A stretch of 60,440 nucleotides of DNA from a virus: the IMG/VR virus record IMGVR_UViG_3300037070_004226, positions 1-60,440 of that record. The stretch is one strand, 5' to 3'. The position numbers and the translations under genes were made by a program. The notes beneath the pieces are model-generated. The model was not told the DNA's origin, searched no databases, and worked only from the letters and a program-made list of their open reading frames with translations. The first letter of the stretch is position 1, and each line of letters begins with the position of its first letter. Positions 50,239 through 57,990 of the stretch are shown here, piece after piece.

Positions 50239-50985
50239 ATGAACCTATCAAAACTAGCTGACCCCTTCCCCGACGAAGACATTGAGTGGCGAGTCTCCCA
50301 CGCCGGCCGAGGAGGGAAGGGAATCTACTGCCTGGTTGTGGCTTACATCACGGCCAGGGCGATCATGAAGCGGCTCGATGAGGTCGTTGGCCCCGAGAAC
50401 TGGCGGAACGAGGAGCCGCGGATGATTGAGGTGGGCAAGTCCGGCGCGTTCGCGGGCGGAATCTCCATCAAGATTGAAGGGGAGTGGATCACGAAATGGG
50501 ACGTGTGCGAACCTACCGCAGTCGAGCCGGCCAAGGGCGGCTTTAGCGGGGCCATGAAGCGGGCCGGCGCTCAGTGGGGCATTGGCCGCTATCTCTATTA
50601 CCTGGATGAAACCTTCGCCGAGACTTCCGAAGAGAACCAGAAGGGTTCCCGAGTTTGGAACAAGGCCAAGACCAAGGATGGCGTCGAATACTACTGGAAG
50701 GCCCCCGGCTTGCCAGCTTGGGCGCTTCCCAAGGGCGAGGAGCCGGAAGTCAAGCCCGCCGAGCTCAACCAACTCAAGAAGGTCTGGCAGGCGAAATTCG
50801 CCCCCGATCAGAAGAACAAGAAGGAACTGGCCGAGGGCTTCACGCGCTTCGTCACGTCAGTTGTGGGCGAATTCCCAATGGCTGACGCCTCGACCTGGAC
50901 GCATGACGCTTTGGAACGCTGCACGAAGCGGATCGCCGAGACTAAAGAACCTGGTGGCGTTAGTTCGGATGTACCCTTTGAGTGA
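50239..50985 (+). CDS. Rad52/22-type single-strand annealing protein
   Basis: A 248-residue protein. Residues 15-150 match the Rad52-fold annealing domain: CLVVAYITARAIMKRLDEVV, GPENWRNEE, GGISIKIEGEWITKWDVCEP, and FSGAMKRAGAQWGIGRYLYY. The C-terminal part (KKVWQAKFAPDQKNKKELAE) is a helical tail. It should bind ssDNA and anneal complementary strands, working with the 5'-3' exonuclease and NinG encoded nearby in phage recombination and replication. Confidence 0.85.
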   Translation: MNLSKLADPFPDEDIEWRVSHAGRGGKGIYCLVVAYITARAIMKRLDEVVGPENWRNEEPRMIEVGKSGAFAGGISIKIEGEWITKWDVCEPTAVEPAKGGFSGAMKRAGAQWGIGRYLYYLDETFAETSEENQKGSRVWNKAKTKDGVEYYWKAPGLPAWALPKGEEPEVKPAELNQLKKVWQAKFAPDQKNKKELAEGFTRFVTSVVGEFPMADASTWTHDALERCTKRIAETKEPGGVSSDVPFE

Positions 50986-50992
50986 GGAACCG

Positions 50993-51067
50993 ATGGCTGA
51001 ATTACTATGGTCCTGCATCGAAATGATCCTGATTGCCTCAGAGGAATACCCAAGGAGCGATTTGTGA
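50993..51067 (+). CDS. 24-residue peptide
   Basis: MAELLWSCIEMILIASEEYP followed by RSDL, behind an AGGAA ribosome site and ending in a GTGA overlap with the next start. It is amphipathic and may simply couple translation between the annealing protein and the next gene. Confidence 0.4.
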   Translation: MAELLWSCIEMILIASEEYPRSDL

Positions 51068-51237
51068 AACACCCACTATTAGAAATCCGCGACCGAGCCA
51101 ACGCCCTGGAGCGCGAGATCATCAACACGAAGATCGGTGACACCGAGGCCCTGCTCGCCAACGTCCTGACGCTGACAATGCTGGTTCGCGGCCTGATTGC
51201 CGTGGCCATGGCTGAAGTAGAGGAGAGCCGAGTATGA
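51064..51237 (+). CDS. Small helical protein, GTG start
   Basis: A 57-residue protein (VKHPLLEIRDRANALEREII) with a hydrophobic C-terminal helix (VLTLTMLVRGLIAVAMAEVE). The GTG at 51064 forms a GTGA overlap with the preceding peptide, and the stop overlaps the next ATG. It may be membrane-associated or part of a helical oligomer. Confidence 0.5.
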   Translation: MKHPLLEIRDRANALEREIINTKIGDTEALLANVLTLTMLVRGLIAVAMAEVEESRV

Positions 51238-51410
51238 CCGAAACACCTGATGAACTCCTGGCAAAGCTCAATATCTACGAAGTCCACGACGCCCGCGGCA
51301 AGCTCCTGACGACGGTTCAGGGGAACGACCCGCGATCAGTTCTTGGAATTATGCTCCTTGTATGGGGCGATGGAATCACTGTGAAACAGGTAAATGAGAG
51401 GAACGAATGA
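51234..51410 (+). CDS. Hypothetical 58-residue protein
   Basis: Encodes MTETPDELLAKLNIYEVHDA and a compact alpha/beta remainder (GKLLTTVQGNDPRSVLGIML). It fits between the two ATGA overlaps of the neighbouring genes, which makes it a likely real member of the operon. Function is unknown. Confidence 0.5.
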   Translation: MTETPDELLAKLNIYEVHDARGKLLTTVQGNDPRSVLGIMLLVWGDGITVKQVNERNE

Positions 51411-51958
51411 GTCACGATTACGTCAGCAAGCGGATTGCCAAAGTCGCTCGTGATGACTTGGACGCGCTTCGCCATTGGCCGTGGATTGTCATGGGCACTC
51501 GTCGATTCCGTCGCTACCGATTTGCGCAGGTCGGCGATGCAATGCAGCTTGGAGCCGTGCATCTCTGCAAGAGCCTTCTCACCCACGACTCACGCAAAGG
51601 AAAGGTCCTGACCTACTGCGGCACCTCGATCCATGCCGTCATGGCTCAGTGGATGTTCGCTCAAATCAAATGGGCAGAGGCAAGGAAGCCGCTTCGTGAA
51701 GACAGCCTCGTTCAAGACGATTCATTTCTGGAAGAGGCTGTCTATCACTCCGAATGCCGGGAGACGATTGCAAAGCTCATGAAGCATTTGACCTATCGGG
51801 AACGCCTGATTGTTAAGCGGCGATGCGAGGAAGACACCTTAGAGGAAGTCGCCAGAGAAGTTGGGGTTACGAAGGAGCGGATTCGCCAAATCGAAGCCCG
51901 CGCCCACGGCAGGATGCGCGACGCTGCGATTAAATACGGCATTGTATGCCCATACTAA
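51407..51958 (+). CDS. Phage sigma70-family factor
   Basis: A 183-residue protein. The C-terminal domain is a sigma region 4: LTYRERLIVKRRCEEDTLEE, VAREVGVTKERIRQIEARAH and GRMRDA, with the helix-turn-helix that reads the -35 box. The N-terminal part (GDAMQLGAVHLCKSLLTHDS, then YCGTSIHAVMAQWMFAQI) fits a reduced region 2. It should redirect host RNA polymerase, most likely to late genes, although the only clear late promoter seen is of the host type. Confidence 0.8.
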   Translation: MSHDYVSKRIAKVARDDLDALRHWPWIVMGTRRFRRYRFAQVGDAMQLGAVHLCKSLLTHDSRKGKVLTYCGTSIHAVMAQWMFAQIKWAEARKPLREDSLVQDDSFLEEAVYHSECRETIAKLMKHLTYRERLIVKRRCEEDTLEEVAREVGVTKERIRQIEARAHGRMRDAAIKYGIVCPY

Positions 51959-51967
51959 GGAACAGCC

Positions 51968-53143
51968 GTGAGCCGACTCAGAAAGCGATTCCTCGATTGC
52001 TCCAACATGACCCGCGAGGAGGCCGAGCGCTGGGGGTCAGAGTTGATCGAAGTCCAGCGGGACATTATGTTTCAGATTGGGGACCTCGCCCGCTTCGCCG
52101 AGGCGAAGTGGCCTGACACCCATACCCAAATCTGGCCGGAATGGGTTTCCCCTGGCCTGCTCTCCCGCGCCGCCGGCGTCTGCCGAGCTTATCCCAAGTT
52201 TGAGGACCGCGAGGCCGAAGCAACCTATTCCCAGTACATGCAGGTCGCTTCCAAGCCCGATCGCCTGAACCGCCTGGCCGCGATGGTCGATCAGGGGCAG
52301 ACCACTGATGAATCACGCCAAGCGGCCAAAGAGGAGAAGTCAAACGGGGGCCCCAGGTGGCTCCTGGCGATCGACGTCAACTATTTCCTACACCGCTTCT
52401 GGTTCTCGGGCGCCGGCGTCGAAGCCGCGGTCAGCGTGGCGACGTGGGTTCAGAGGACGGTGAACCGGCTCAAAGAGAAGGGACTGACAGATTGCGCCTG
52501 CTGTTTCGACTCTAAGTCGAATCACCGCAAGGAGTTCACGAAGGACTGGGAGGATAAGTACAAGGATAGACCCCCGAAGGACCCCGAACTGGTTCAGCAA
52601 TTGAACCTCGTCTATGACCTCCTGAAGGGGGCTGGCTTCGCTTGTGTGGGCTTGGAAGGGTTTGAGGCGGATGATGTGATGGCTTCCTACGCGAAGCAGT
52701 TCCAGGGCCGTGTAACGCTTCTGACGCAAGACAAAGACTGCCGGTCGAGTCTTTCCGAGAAGTGCAACATGCTCCTAGACGTGGAATGGACCACGGACGA
52801 AACGAGCGGCGACTCCCTGCCAGAATACAAGTGGCTCAGCGCCAAGACCCACACCGATAAAACCGGGATTCCTCCGTCCCAATGGGTTGCCTTCCAATGC
52901 CTGATGGGTGATGCAACAGACGGAATCAAAGGAGCGCCAGGGATCGGAGAGAAGGGGGCGGCTGACATCGTGAAGATGTTCGGGACGGTCGAAGCCGCAA
53001 TCGCAGCGGCCAAGACTGGGGACGAGCGACTGAAACCCAGGCAGCGCGAGTCTCTCATCGCGTTCGAGCCCAAAGCCGAAGTCACTCGCAAACTCGTGAC
53101 CTTAGTTGACAGCCTTGAGGTTCCAACTACCACGCGAATCTGA
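51968..53143 (+). CDS. 5'-3' exonuclease (FEN family) with N-terminal extension
   Basis: A 391-residue protein. From residue 127 it is a FEN/Pol I-type 5' nuclease: RWLLAIDVNYFLHRFWF, CCFDSKSNHRKEFTKDWEDK, EGFEADDVMASYA, VTLLTQDKDCRSSLSEKC and the helix-hairpin-helix QCLMGDATDGIKGAPGIGEK. The metal-binding aspartates of all motifs are present. The first 125 residues (TREEAERWGSELIEVQRDIM) are an added helical domain unlike the family. It removes RNA primers or flaps and may resect ends for the annealing protein. Element A begins right after its stop. Confidence 0.85.
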   Translation: MSRLRKRFLDCSNMTREEAERWGSELIEVQRDIMFQIGDLARFAEAKWPDTHTQIWPEWVSPGLLSRAAGVCRAYPKFEDREAEATYSQYMQVASKPDRLNRLAAMVDQGQTTDESRQAAKEEKSNGGPRWLLAIDVNYFLHRFWFSGAGVEAAVSVATWVQRTVNRLKEKGLTDCACCFDSKSNHRKEFTKDWEDKYKDRPPKDPELVQQLNLVYDLLKGAGFACVGLEGFEADDVMASYAKQFQGRVTLLTQDKDCRSSLSEKCNMLLDVEWTTDETSGDSLPEYKWLSAKTHTDKTGIPPSQWVAFQCLMGDATDGIKGAPGIGEKGAADIVKMFGTVEAAIAAAKTGDERLKPRQRESLIAFEPKAEVTRKLVTLVDSLEVPTTTRI

Positions 53144-53149
53144 TATGAT
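53121..53149 (+). promoter_or_regulatory. Extended -10 promoter for element A
   Basis: TTCCAA (53121-53126), 17 bases, then TGA-TATGAT (53141-53149), an extended -10 box with five of six matches. The predicted start is 53156-53157, exactly the first base of arm a. The -35 box is weak, as is usual for extended -10 promoters. Confidence 0.5.
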
Positions 53150-53156
53150 CGCCCTT

Positions 53157-53247
53157 GAAAGCATGGCTCCACGAACACGCAACCTCGGGCGGAATGTCCG
53201 CGCTATCTGCGCTGGCCATGCTTTCACCCGCCCGAGGTTGTTTCATT
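53157..53247 (+). ncRNA. Interleaved double-hairpin element A
   Basis: Four arms are arranged a-b-a'-b': a GAAAGCATGGC (53157-53167), b AACCTCGGGCGG (53181-53192), a' GCCATGCTTTC (53215-53225), b' CCGCCCGAGGTT (53228-53239), followed by GTTTCATTT. Both pairings are perfect (11 and 12 bp). A small hairpin GCGC-tatct-GCGC lies between b and a'. The pairs cross, so they form either a pseudoknot or two exclusive hairpins, the second with a T-rich 3' flank like a terminator. A promoter should start at arm a. Element B has the same plan. Confidence 0.7.
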
Positions 53248-53272
53248 TGAGGAAAGCACAAATGAAGGCCCC

Positions 53273-53809
53273 ATGCCCAAGCTGACCCCCGAACAGAGAT
53301 CCCAGAACGCCCGCGAGCGGATGCTTGATTGCGCCAAGCAATATCAGCTTGGAACGTACAGCCGGAAGTTCGTTGCGCCCGTATTCCAGGAGATGATTCG
53401 GGCGGAAGCCGGGGCCATGCCCGAGGGGTTCACGACAACCATCATTAACGGCGATATCGGCCAGAGCTTCCGAAGCGAGGGCGATTGCGCCTGCGTCACC
53501 TGCGGAACCGTCAAAGCGTGGGACAGCGGCATAAAGGGAATCCACTGCGGCCATTTCCTCGCGTCGAGGTGTAACTCGATTCTGTTTGAAGAGGACAACG
53601 TGGCCCCTCAGTGTTCGGCCTGTAATTACTATCGGAGCGGGGAACCACAGCACTTCAGACACTGGATGCTCGAAGTCCGGCCCGAAGCGGTCGAGCGATT
53701 AGAGCGGCTTAAAACCCAGTCGAAGACGTTCACACGGGATGAGCTCGTGGATATGCGAATCGGTTATAAAGCGCGGCTGGATGCAGCCGTTGAAAGGATG
53801 AGAACATGA
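53273..53809 (+). CDS. ninG: NinG/Rap-like recombination protein
   Basis: A 178-residue protein with the NinG signature: CACVTCGTVKAWDSGIKGIH, CGHFLASRCN, ILFEEDNVAPQCSACNYYRS. The cysteine pairs bind zinc and the His/Asn residues form an HNH-like nuclease core. Lambda NinG (Rap) resolves recombination intermediates, which fits the nearby annealing protein and exonuclease. The best ribosome site (TGAGGAAAG) lies before an ATG at 53262 that opens a seven-codon frame (MKAPCPS) overlapping the ninG start, so a short leader peptide may couple translation. Confidence 0.85.
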   Translation: MPKLTPEQRSQNARERMLDCAKQYQLGTYSRKFVAPVFQEMIRAEAGAMPEGFTTTIINGDIGQSFRSEGDCACVTCGTVKAWDSGIKGIHCGHFLASRCNSILFEEDNVAPQCSACNYYRSGEPQHFRHWMLEVRPEAVERLERLKTQSKTFTRDELVDMRIGYKARLDAAVERMRT

Positions 53810-54129
53810 ACATCGAGCGATTACTGGACTGGGTGAACAAGGCCATTCACTTGGCGACTTTCGACCGCGAACGGTTTCGCGTGAGAGCCATCCAAAGCGT
53901 CGATGGAACCGAGATTCAGATGTACGCGGAAACGCGATTCCCCTTCCCAGAGGAAGGGAAGATACTCGTGAACTACCAGATTGTTCGGCTGGAGGACTGC
54001 GCCAACGGATTCGACGTGAGGCAACTGACTGACATCGTGGAAGGCGCGGTCCAAATGCTTGAGTGGAAGATCGAAGACGATGGTAAATCGGTTACGCGGC
54101 CCGATTACAAGCCGCGGTGGCAAGGATGA
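53806..54129 (+). CDS. Hypothetical 107-residue protein
   Basis: Begins MNIERLLDWVNKAIHLATFD and continues with an alpha/beta middle (ILVNYQIVRLEDCANGF) and an amphipathic helix (DIVEGAVQMLEWKIEDDGKS). The start overlaps the ninG stop, so it is probably a partner of the recombination module. No family recognised. Confidence 0.6.
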   Translation: MNIERLLDWVNKAIHLATFDRERFRVRAIQSVDGTEIQMYAETRFPFPEEGKILVNYQIVRLEDCANGFDVRQLTDIVEGAVQMLEWKIEDDGKSVTRPDYKPRWQG

Positions 54130-54142
54130 AGGGAGACAGCCA

Positions 54143-54343
54143 ATGTTAGTTCTGAGTCGAAAGAGGAATGAATCAATCATGCTAGGCGACGACGTGAAGA
54201 TCACAGTCGTCAGTATTAAATCGAACGCAGTTCGGCTAGCGATCGTCGCTCCATCGAACATCCCAGTTCACCGGCAGGAAGTTTGGGACGACATTCAGAA
54301 ATATGGGTCGAAGCGCTTGACAGACGACCCGCTGGAAGAGTAG
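54143..54343 (+). CDS. csrA: Phage CsrA/RsmA RNA-binding regulator
   Basis: A 66-residue protein with the full CsrA core MLVLSRKRNESIMLGDDVKI, TVVSIKSNAVRLAIVAP and IPVHRQEVWDDI, including Arg6 and the VAP-x-x-x-x-VHRxE RNA-binding motif. CsrA dimers bind GGA in loops of mRNA leaders and control translation and stability. The ATG follows GGGAGACAGCCA. The promoter of element B lies inside its 3' end. It may act on phage leaders, the host carbon-storage network, or both. Confidence 0.9.
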   Translation: MLVLSRKRNESIMLGDDVKITVVSIKSNAVRLAIVAPSNIPVHRQEVWDDIQKYGSKRLTDDPLEE

Positions 54344-54346
54344 ATT
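54317..54346 (+). promoter_or_regulatory. Promoter for element B inside the csrA 3' end
   Basis: A perfect -35 TTGACA (54317-54322), an 18-base spacer and TAGATT (54341-54346, four of six). The expected start is near 54353-54355, the first base of arm a of element B. Because this is the same relation as in element A, the promoter assignment gains support. Confidence 0.55.
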
Positions 54347-54354
54347 CTCCACAT

Positions 54355-54458
54355 GCACGAAACCAGAATGATTCCCGCACAAGTGTAAAGCCCGGCTGGG
54401 GAAATTCTGCGCGGCTCTGCCGCACTGGTTTCGTGCAAACCCAGCCGGGCCTCCCTTG
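54355..54458 (+). ncRNA. Interleaved double-hairpin element B
   Basis: Arms: a GCACGAAACCAG (54355-54366), b GCCCGGCTGGG (54390-54400), a' CTGGTTTCGTGC (54425-54436), b' CCCAGCCGGGC (54440-54450), then CTCCCTTGTTT. Both crossing pairings are perfect (12 and 11 bp). Between b and a' lies a small hairpin GCGGC-tct-GCCGC. The arm sequences are unrelated to element A while the plan, spacing (2-3 bases between a' and b') and the middle segment (GAA-T-TC-GCGC-TCTGC) are shared. GGA straddles the end of arm b in both, a possible CsrA contact. Confidence 0.7.
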
Positions 54459-54471
54459 TTTGGAGTTGATA

Positions 54472-55464
54472 ATGGAAACCAAATCGCTCCCAGTTGACCT
54501 GCTCCGAATCGACGCCGGAACTCAAAGCCGACTGGCGATCAACGAAGAGGTCGTCGAGGACTACTCTGAAATAGTCGAAGGCTCAAAGCAGTGGCCCTTC
54601 GACGAGATCGACGTGTTCCACGACGGCAGCGATTACCTCGTGGCCGACGGCTTCCACCGGACACTCGGGGCGAAGAGGGCGAAGCGGGCCTCCATTCCCT
54701 GCCGAGTTCACAAGGGAACAGCCATCGACGCCCGCATCTTCGGAATGACCGCGAACGACCGCCACGGCCTGCGAATGAGCCGAGCCGACAAAAGGTCATG
54801 CGTCGAGTGGCTTTTAGACAACCAGCCCAAGATGACTCAGGCGGACGTTGCTGAGAAATCTGGCGTAAACCCAAGGACAGTAAGGCGTATCGTCGCAGAC
54901 CGCAAGCCTTCGGTTCTGGACAAGAATAGGACATTGTCCTACTCCAGTGACAAGGTGGACGATTCAATCAGCGAGAAGGGGAGGTCCGGCGGCGAAGTGT
55001 CTACGTCGTCAGCTACAACCCCTGCTTCGACCGCCCCGGAACCCGGCGAGGCCGCTGATCTTCCGCTGGACTTCGACCCATTCGGCTTTGATTCACGAGG
55101 AGAGGATGAACGAACGGATACACAGGGCAATGAGGCCCAAGGAACGGATCCCCGGCCGCCGAGGAGTGGCAAGGACAAGCCGGGGACTGGGACATGTCCC
55201 TGTTGCACTGGGAAAAAGTGGGTTCAGGACGAATTCGGATTCACCTGCGCCAAGTGCCATCATCCGTGGGGCGAAGTGGCTGATGTCCAGATCGAGGAGC
55301 AAAAGGATCACGTTGGAACGCTTCGCTCGAAGACGGTTAAGACGGTCGAGGCCCTGATGCGGGCGTTCGGCGACCTGAATCAACTCTGCCCCAAGGCGGG
55401 TACTCATAAGACGGCGATTGATCTGTGTAAGACTCTTCTGAAAAGCGCCCAATCATGGAAATGA
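54472..55464 (+). CDS. ParB/Srx-like domain protein with zinc ribbon
   Basis: A 330-residue protein starting METKSLPVDLLRIDAGTQSR; this ATG is chosen because sequence upstream is element B. Residues 1-100 match the ParB N-terminal fold (EEVVEDYSEIVEGSKQWPFD, VADGFHRTLGAKRAKRASIP); residues 105-150 are a helix-turn-helix (MTQADVAEKSGVNPRTVRRI). A disordered Ser/Thr/Pro/acidic linker leads to a zinc ribbon (CPCCTGKKW...CAKC) near residues 245-265 and a helical end. It may bind phage DNA for partition, transcription or packaging control. Confidence 0.75.
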   Translation: METKSLPVDLLRIDAGTQSRLAINEEVVEDYSEIVEGSKQWPFDEIDVFHDGSDYLVADGFHRTLGAKRAKRASIPCRVHKGTAIDARIFGMTANDRHGLRMSRADKRSCVEWLLDNQPKMTQADVAEKSGVNPRTVRRIVADRKPSVLDKNRTLSYSSDKVDDSISEKGRSGGEVSTSSATTPASTAPEPGEAADLPLDFDPFGFDSRGEDERTDTQGNEAQGTDPRPPRSGKDKPGTGTCPCCTGKKWVQDEFGFTCAKCHHPWGEVADVQIEEQKDHVGTLRSKTVKTVEALMRAFGDLNQLCPKAGTHKTAIDLCKTLLKSAQSWK

Positions 55465-55799
55465 AACACACCCCCGGCCCGTGGTGCGTCGAATCGGCAA
55501 TGGGCGAAGACACCGACATCGCCCTCGCCTATGAGATTCCGAGCGAAGGCTCCCCCATCATCATCGCCACCTGCTTTCCTGGCGACAAAACGGAGGAAGA
55601 CGACGGGGACGCGATTACCTACAAACAGGCCAGAGCCAACGCCAAGTTGATGGCCGCTGCGCCGGACATGCTGGCTGCGTTGCGAGTTGCCGATGACGCG
55701 ATTTGCCAAGCAACCTGGGAGGTTCGGCAGAAAGAACTGACGAACGCCAGCAACATCGTCAGGGCCGCGATTGCCAAGGCGGAAGGACTGCAAAAATGA
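55455..55799 (+). CDS. HTPGPW-family phage protein
   Basis: A 114-residue protein with KHTPGPWCVESA at the start and ARANAKLMAAAPDMLAALRV in the middle, the hallmark of a small phage family of unknown function. An in-frame ATG two codons later is an alternative start. It overlaps the ParB-like gene by ten bases and couples to the next gene by ATGA. Confidence 0.7.
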   Translation: MEMKHTPGPWCVESAMGEDTDIALAYEIPSEGSPIIIATCFPGDKTEEDDGDAITYKQARANAKLMAAAPDMLAALRVADDAICQATWEVRQKELTNASNIVRAAIAKAEGLQK

Positions 55800-56356
55800 T
55801 TAAGCTCACTGACGACGAATTGAAGATGGACCTGCCTGCCGCTCTGGCCGAAACCGAGATGGCAATCAAGGCCCTCGCTGCCATCAGCCAAGCAGTTCCC
55901 GAAGAGGCGTACCAGATTCGCAGCATAATGCGGCGTGCGATTGCTGGTGAACTTGACCGCGACCAGTACAAGAAGGAGCGGGATGGCCTGCTCGATGACA
56001 AGCGGGTGCTTGGGGACCGCCTCAGCCGCGTCGCCGCCGAGCGGGCAGAGGCCATAAGCGAGAGGGACAAGGAACGCTGGCGGAATCAGGACGAGCAAGG
56101 CAAGTGGCTGGAAACCAGGGACGCAAACCAGCGAATCACCGCAGAGCTTGCAGCACTGAAGGGCGGCACTGCGGCTGACGATGTGCGGATGCTCCGGCGA
56201 GCAATAGGTGTGATGGTTCCGACGATTTGCCGCTGCTACCGAGACACGACCCCATCGGCTAACGACCATGAGGCTGCCGAGAAAACGCTGGCTCGCATTG
56301 ATGCGGCGATGCGTGCGACCGCCAAGTATGGCCCCCACGACGGAGAACCGATGTGA
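55796..56356 (+). CDS. Coiled-coil hypothetical protein
   Basis: A 186-residue protein starting MIKLTDDELKMDLPAALAET. A helical first third is followed by a long coiled coil (RDQYKKERDGLLDDKRVLGD, LSRVAAERAEAISERDKERW) and a C-terminal helix (EKTLARIDAAMRATAKYGP). Its stop overlaps the GTG of the helicase gene. Function is unknown. Confidence 0.6.
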   Translation: MIKLTDDELKMDLPAALAETEMAIKALAAISQAVPEEAYQIRSIMRRAIAGELDRDQYKKERDGLLDDKRVLGDRLSRVAAERAEAISERDKERWRNQDEQGKWLETRDANQRITAELAALKGGTAADDVRMLRRAIGVMVPTICRCYRDTTPSANDHEAAEKTLARIDAAMRATAKYGPHDGEPM

Positions 56357-57951
56357 TAGCCTTACCGGACTTGTGGAAACACCAGGAAGACCTCCGCGAC
56401 CGCACCCGCGCCGCCCTGGCGGCGCACGGTCGGGTGATTCTCTGTGCGAACCCCGGTTTCGGGAAGACTCGCTGCTCGAAGTGGATTCTGGGGACTGCGG
56501 CGAACCGGGCTCCACTTCCGAATCAGACCGGCCGAAGCCTGTTCTGCGTTCATCGCCGCGGCCTGGTGGACAACGCCTCCGATTCCTTCCTGGAAGACCC
56601 CAAGCTCCCGCATGGAATCATTATGAGCGGTCGAGACGCCGCCTACGGCCACCGAATTCAGGTCGCCTCGATCGACACGATGCTCAGTTGGTTCATCGAG
56701 GACGACCAGTACCACACCGACATTACCTTTGACCTGATCGTGTTCGACGAGTGCCACTCACACCACGATAAGCTGGCCCGATTCCTGAAGTACCACGACC
56801 AGAAGCGAGAAGCCCTCGGCCAGCACCCCGCTTACGTGATCGGCCTCTCCGCGACGCCCCAAGCGAAGGGACTGGCGGACGTTTACAAGGAAATCGTGCT
56901 CGGGCCGACGACCCAGTGGCTGATCGAGAACAAGTTCCTCAGTCCCTTCCGCTACTTCAAAGGGGTTCAGGGGAAGCTCGGCCTGCTCGTGAAGCGGGGG
57001 GATGAGTTCACCAAGGACAGCGAAGCGGCCGCGATGGAAGGGATGTCCGGCGATCTGGTGAGGGACTGGAAGAAGTTCGCAGACGGTCGCCCCACGGTCG
57101 GGTTCTTCCCGCGCCGTTCACACGCCCAGGACGCCCTGGAACAACTCACAGCCGCCGGTCTCAAGGTGGCCTACGTGGACGGGGACACCGACGACCCCGT
57201 GCGCCGAGCGATGTTCTGGGATCTGAACCACGGGAAGCTCGATTACATTTGCAACGTCCAGGTGATCGAGCGGGGAACAGATATTCCGCGAATCGGCTGC
57301 ATCCAGTTGTGCGTGGCCGTTGGAAGCGTCGTCAGATATCGCCAGATGATCGGCCGCGGAAGCCGGATCCACCCTGAGAAGGTCGACTGCCTGGTGCTCG
57401 ACCACGGGGGAAACATCCTCAGACACGGTTTCTTCGAGGATGACCCGCCATGGAGTTTGGACCGTTCCGAGAAGAACCCCGGTGATCACAAGACCCGCCC
57501 GACGATCGAATGCCCCAAGTGTCAGGCGATCTACCGAGGGGGGAAGTGCCGGCAGTGCGGCTACGAACCGTCTTCCGCGGAACGACGCGGGCAGGGGCTG
57601 GAATTCGATGGGAAGGAGCTCGCCGAGGTCAAGGCCAAGGAGAAGGCCCCGATCAAGGTCTGTTCGGCCGAGGTTCTGATGGTGCGTGCCCTCTATATCG
57701 CGGGGAAGTCCGGTCGAACCTGGCGGCAGTGCTGTGGGATCTTCAACGGTCTCTGCAAGCGGCAGGGGACGCCGGAGTACAGGATTCCAAGCTCAGTAAG
57801 CGTTTCAGGCAAGAGATACCAGATGCCCCGCTATGGAACTTCTGACGGTGGGCAGAGGGTAGGGCATATCTTCCCGTTCACGATTGAGAAGGGGAATCAC
57901 GGCGGAAATTACCTGGAAGAGCCCCAGGAGAGGCAACATTCAGCGTTTTAA
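56353..57951 (+). CDS. SF2 DEAD/DEAH-type helicase
   Basis: A 532-residue helicase with GTG start in a GTGA overlap. Motifs: Walker A NPGFGKTR (residues 33-40), DECH (132-135), LSATP (165-169), ERGTDIP and QMIGRGSR near residue 330. A zinc ribbon follows (CPKC, CRQC at about 385-405) and then a conserved C-terminal domain. It would unwind branched DNA or restart forks, and is the only helicase recognised here. Its 3' half is repeated at the window start with mainly silent changes. Confidence 0.9.
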   Translation: MIALPDLWKHQEDLRDRTRAALAAHGRVILCANPGFGKTRCSKWILGTAANRAPLPNQTGRSLFCVHRRGLVDNASDSFLEDPKLPHGIIMSGRDAAYGHRIQVASIDTMLSWFIEDDQYHTDITFDLIVFDECHSHHDKLARFLKYHDQKREALGQHPAYVIGLSATPQAKGLADVYKEIVLGPTTQWLIENKFLSPFRYFKGVQGKLGLLVKRGDEFTKDSEAAAMEGMSGDLVRDWKKFADGRPTVGFFPRRSHAQDALEQLTAAGLKVAYVDGDTDDPVRRAMFWDLNHGKLDYICNVQVIERGTDIPRIGCIQLCVAVGSVVRYRQMIGRGSRIHPEKVDCLVLDHGGNILRHGFFEDDPPWSLDRSEKNPGDHKTRPTIECPKCQAIYRGGKCRQCGYEPSSAERRGQGLEFDGKELAEVKAKEKAPIKVCSAEVLMVRALYIAGKSGRTWRQCCGIFNGLCKRQGTPEYRIPSSVSVSGKRYQMPRYGTSDGGQRVGHIFPFTIEKGNHGGNYLEEPQERQHSAF

Positions 57952-57990
57952 CCTTAAGGCCCATAAGCACTTATTTAGGAGAAGCATGTT

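Noticed and set aside
51968-53143. The exonuclease gene as the N-terminal part of a split DNA polymerase
   Set aside because: The frame ends cleanly after the 5' nuclease domain and no polymerase domain follows in any frame downstream.
53181-53239. Element A as an ordinary intrinsic terminator only
   Set aside because: The b/b' hairpin with T-rich flank could terminate, but this ignores the perfect crossing a/a' pair and the identical plan in element B, so a plain terminator is not enough.
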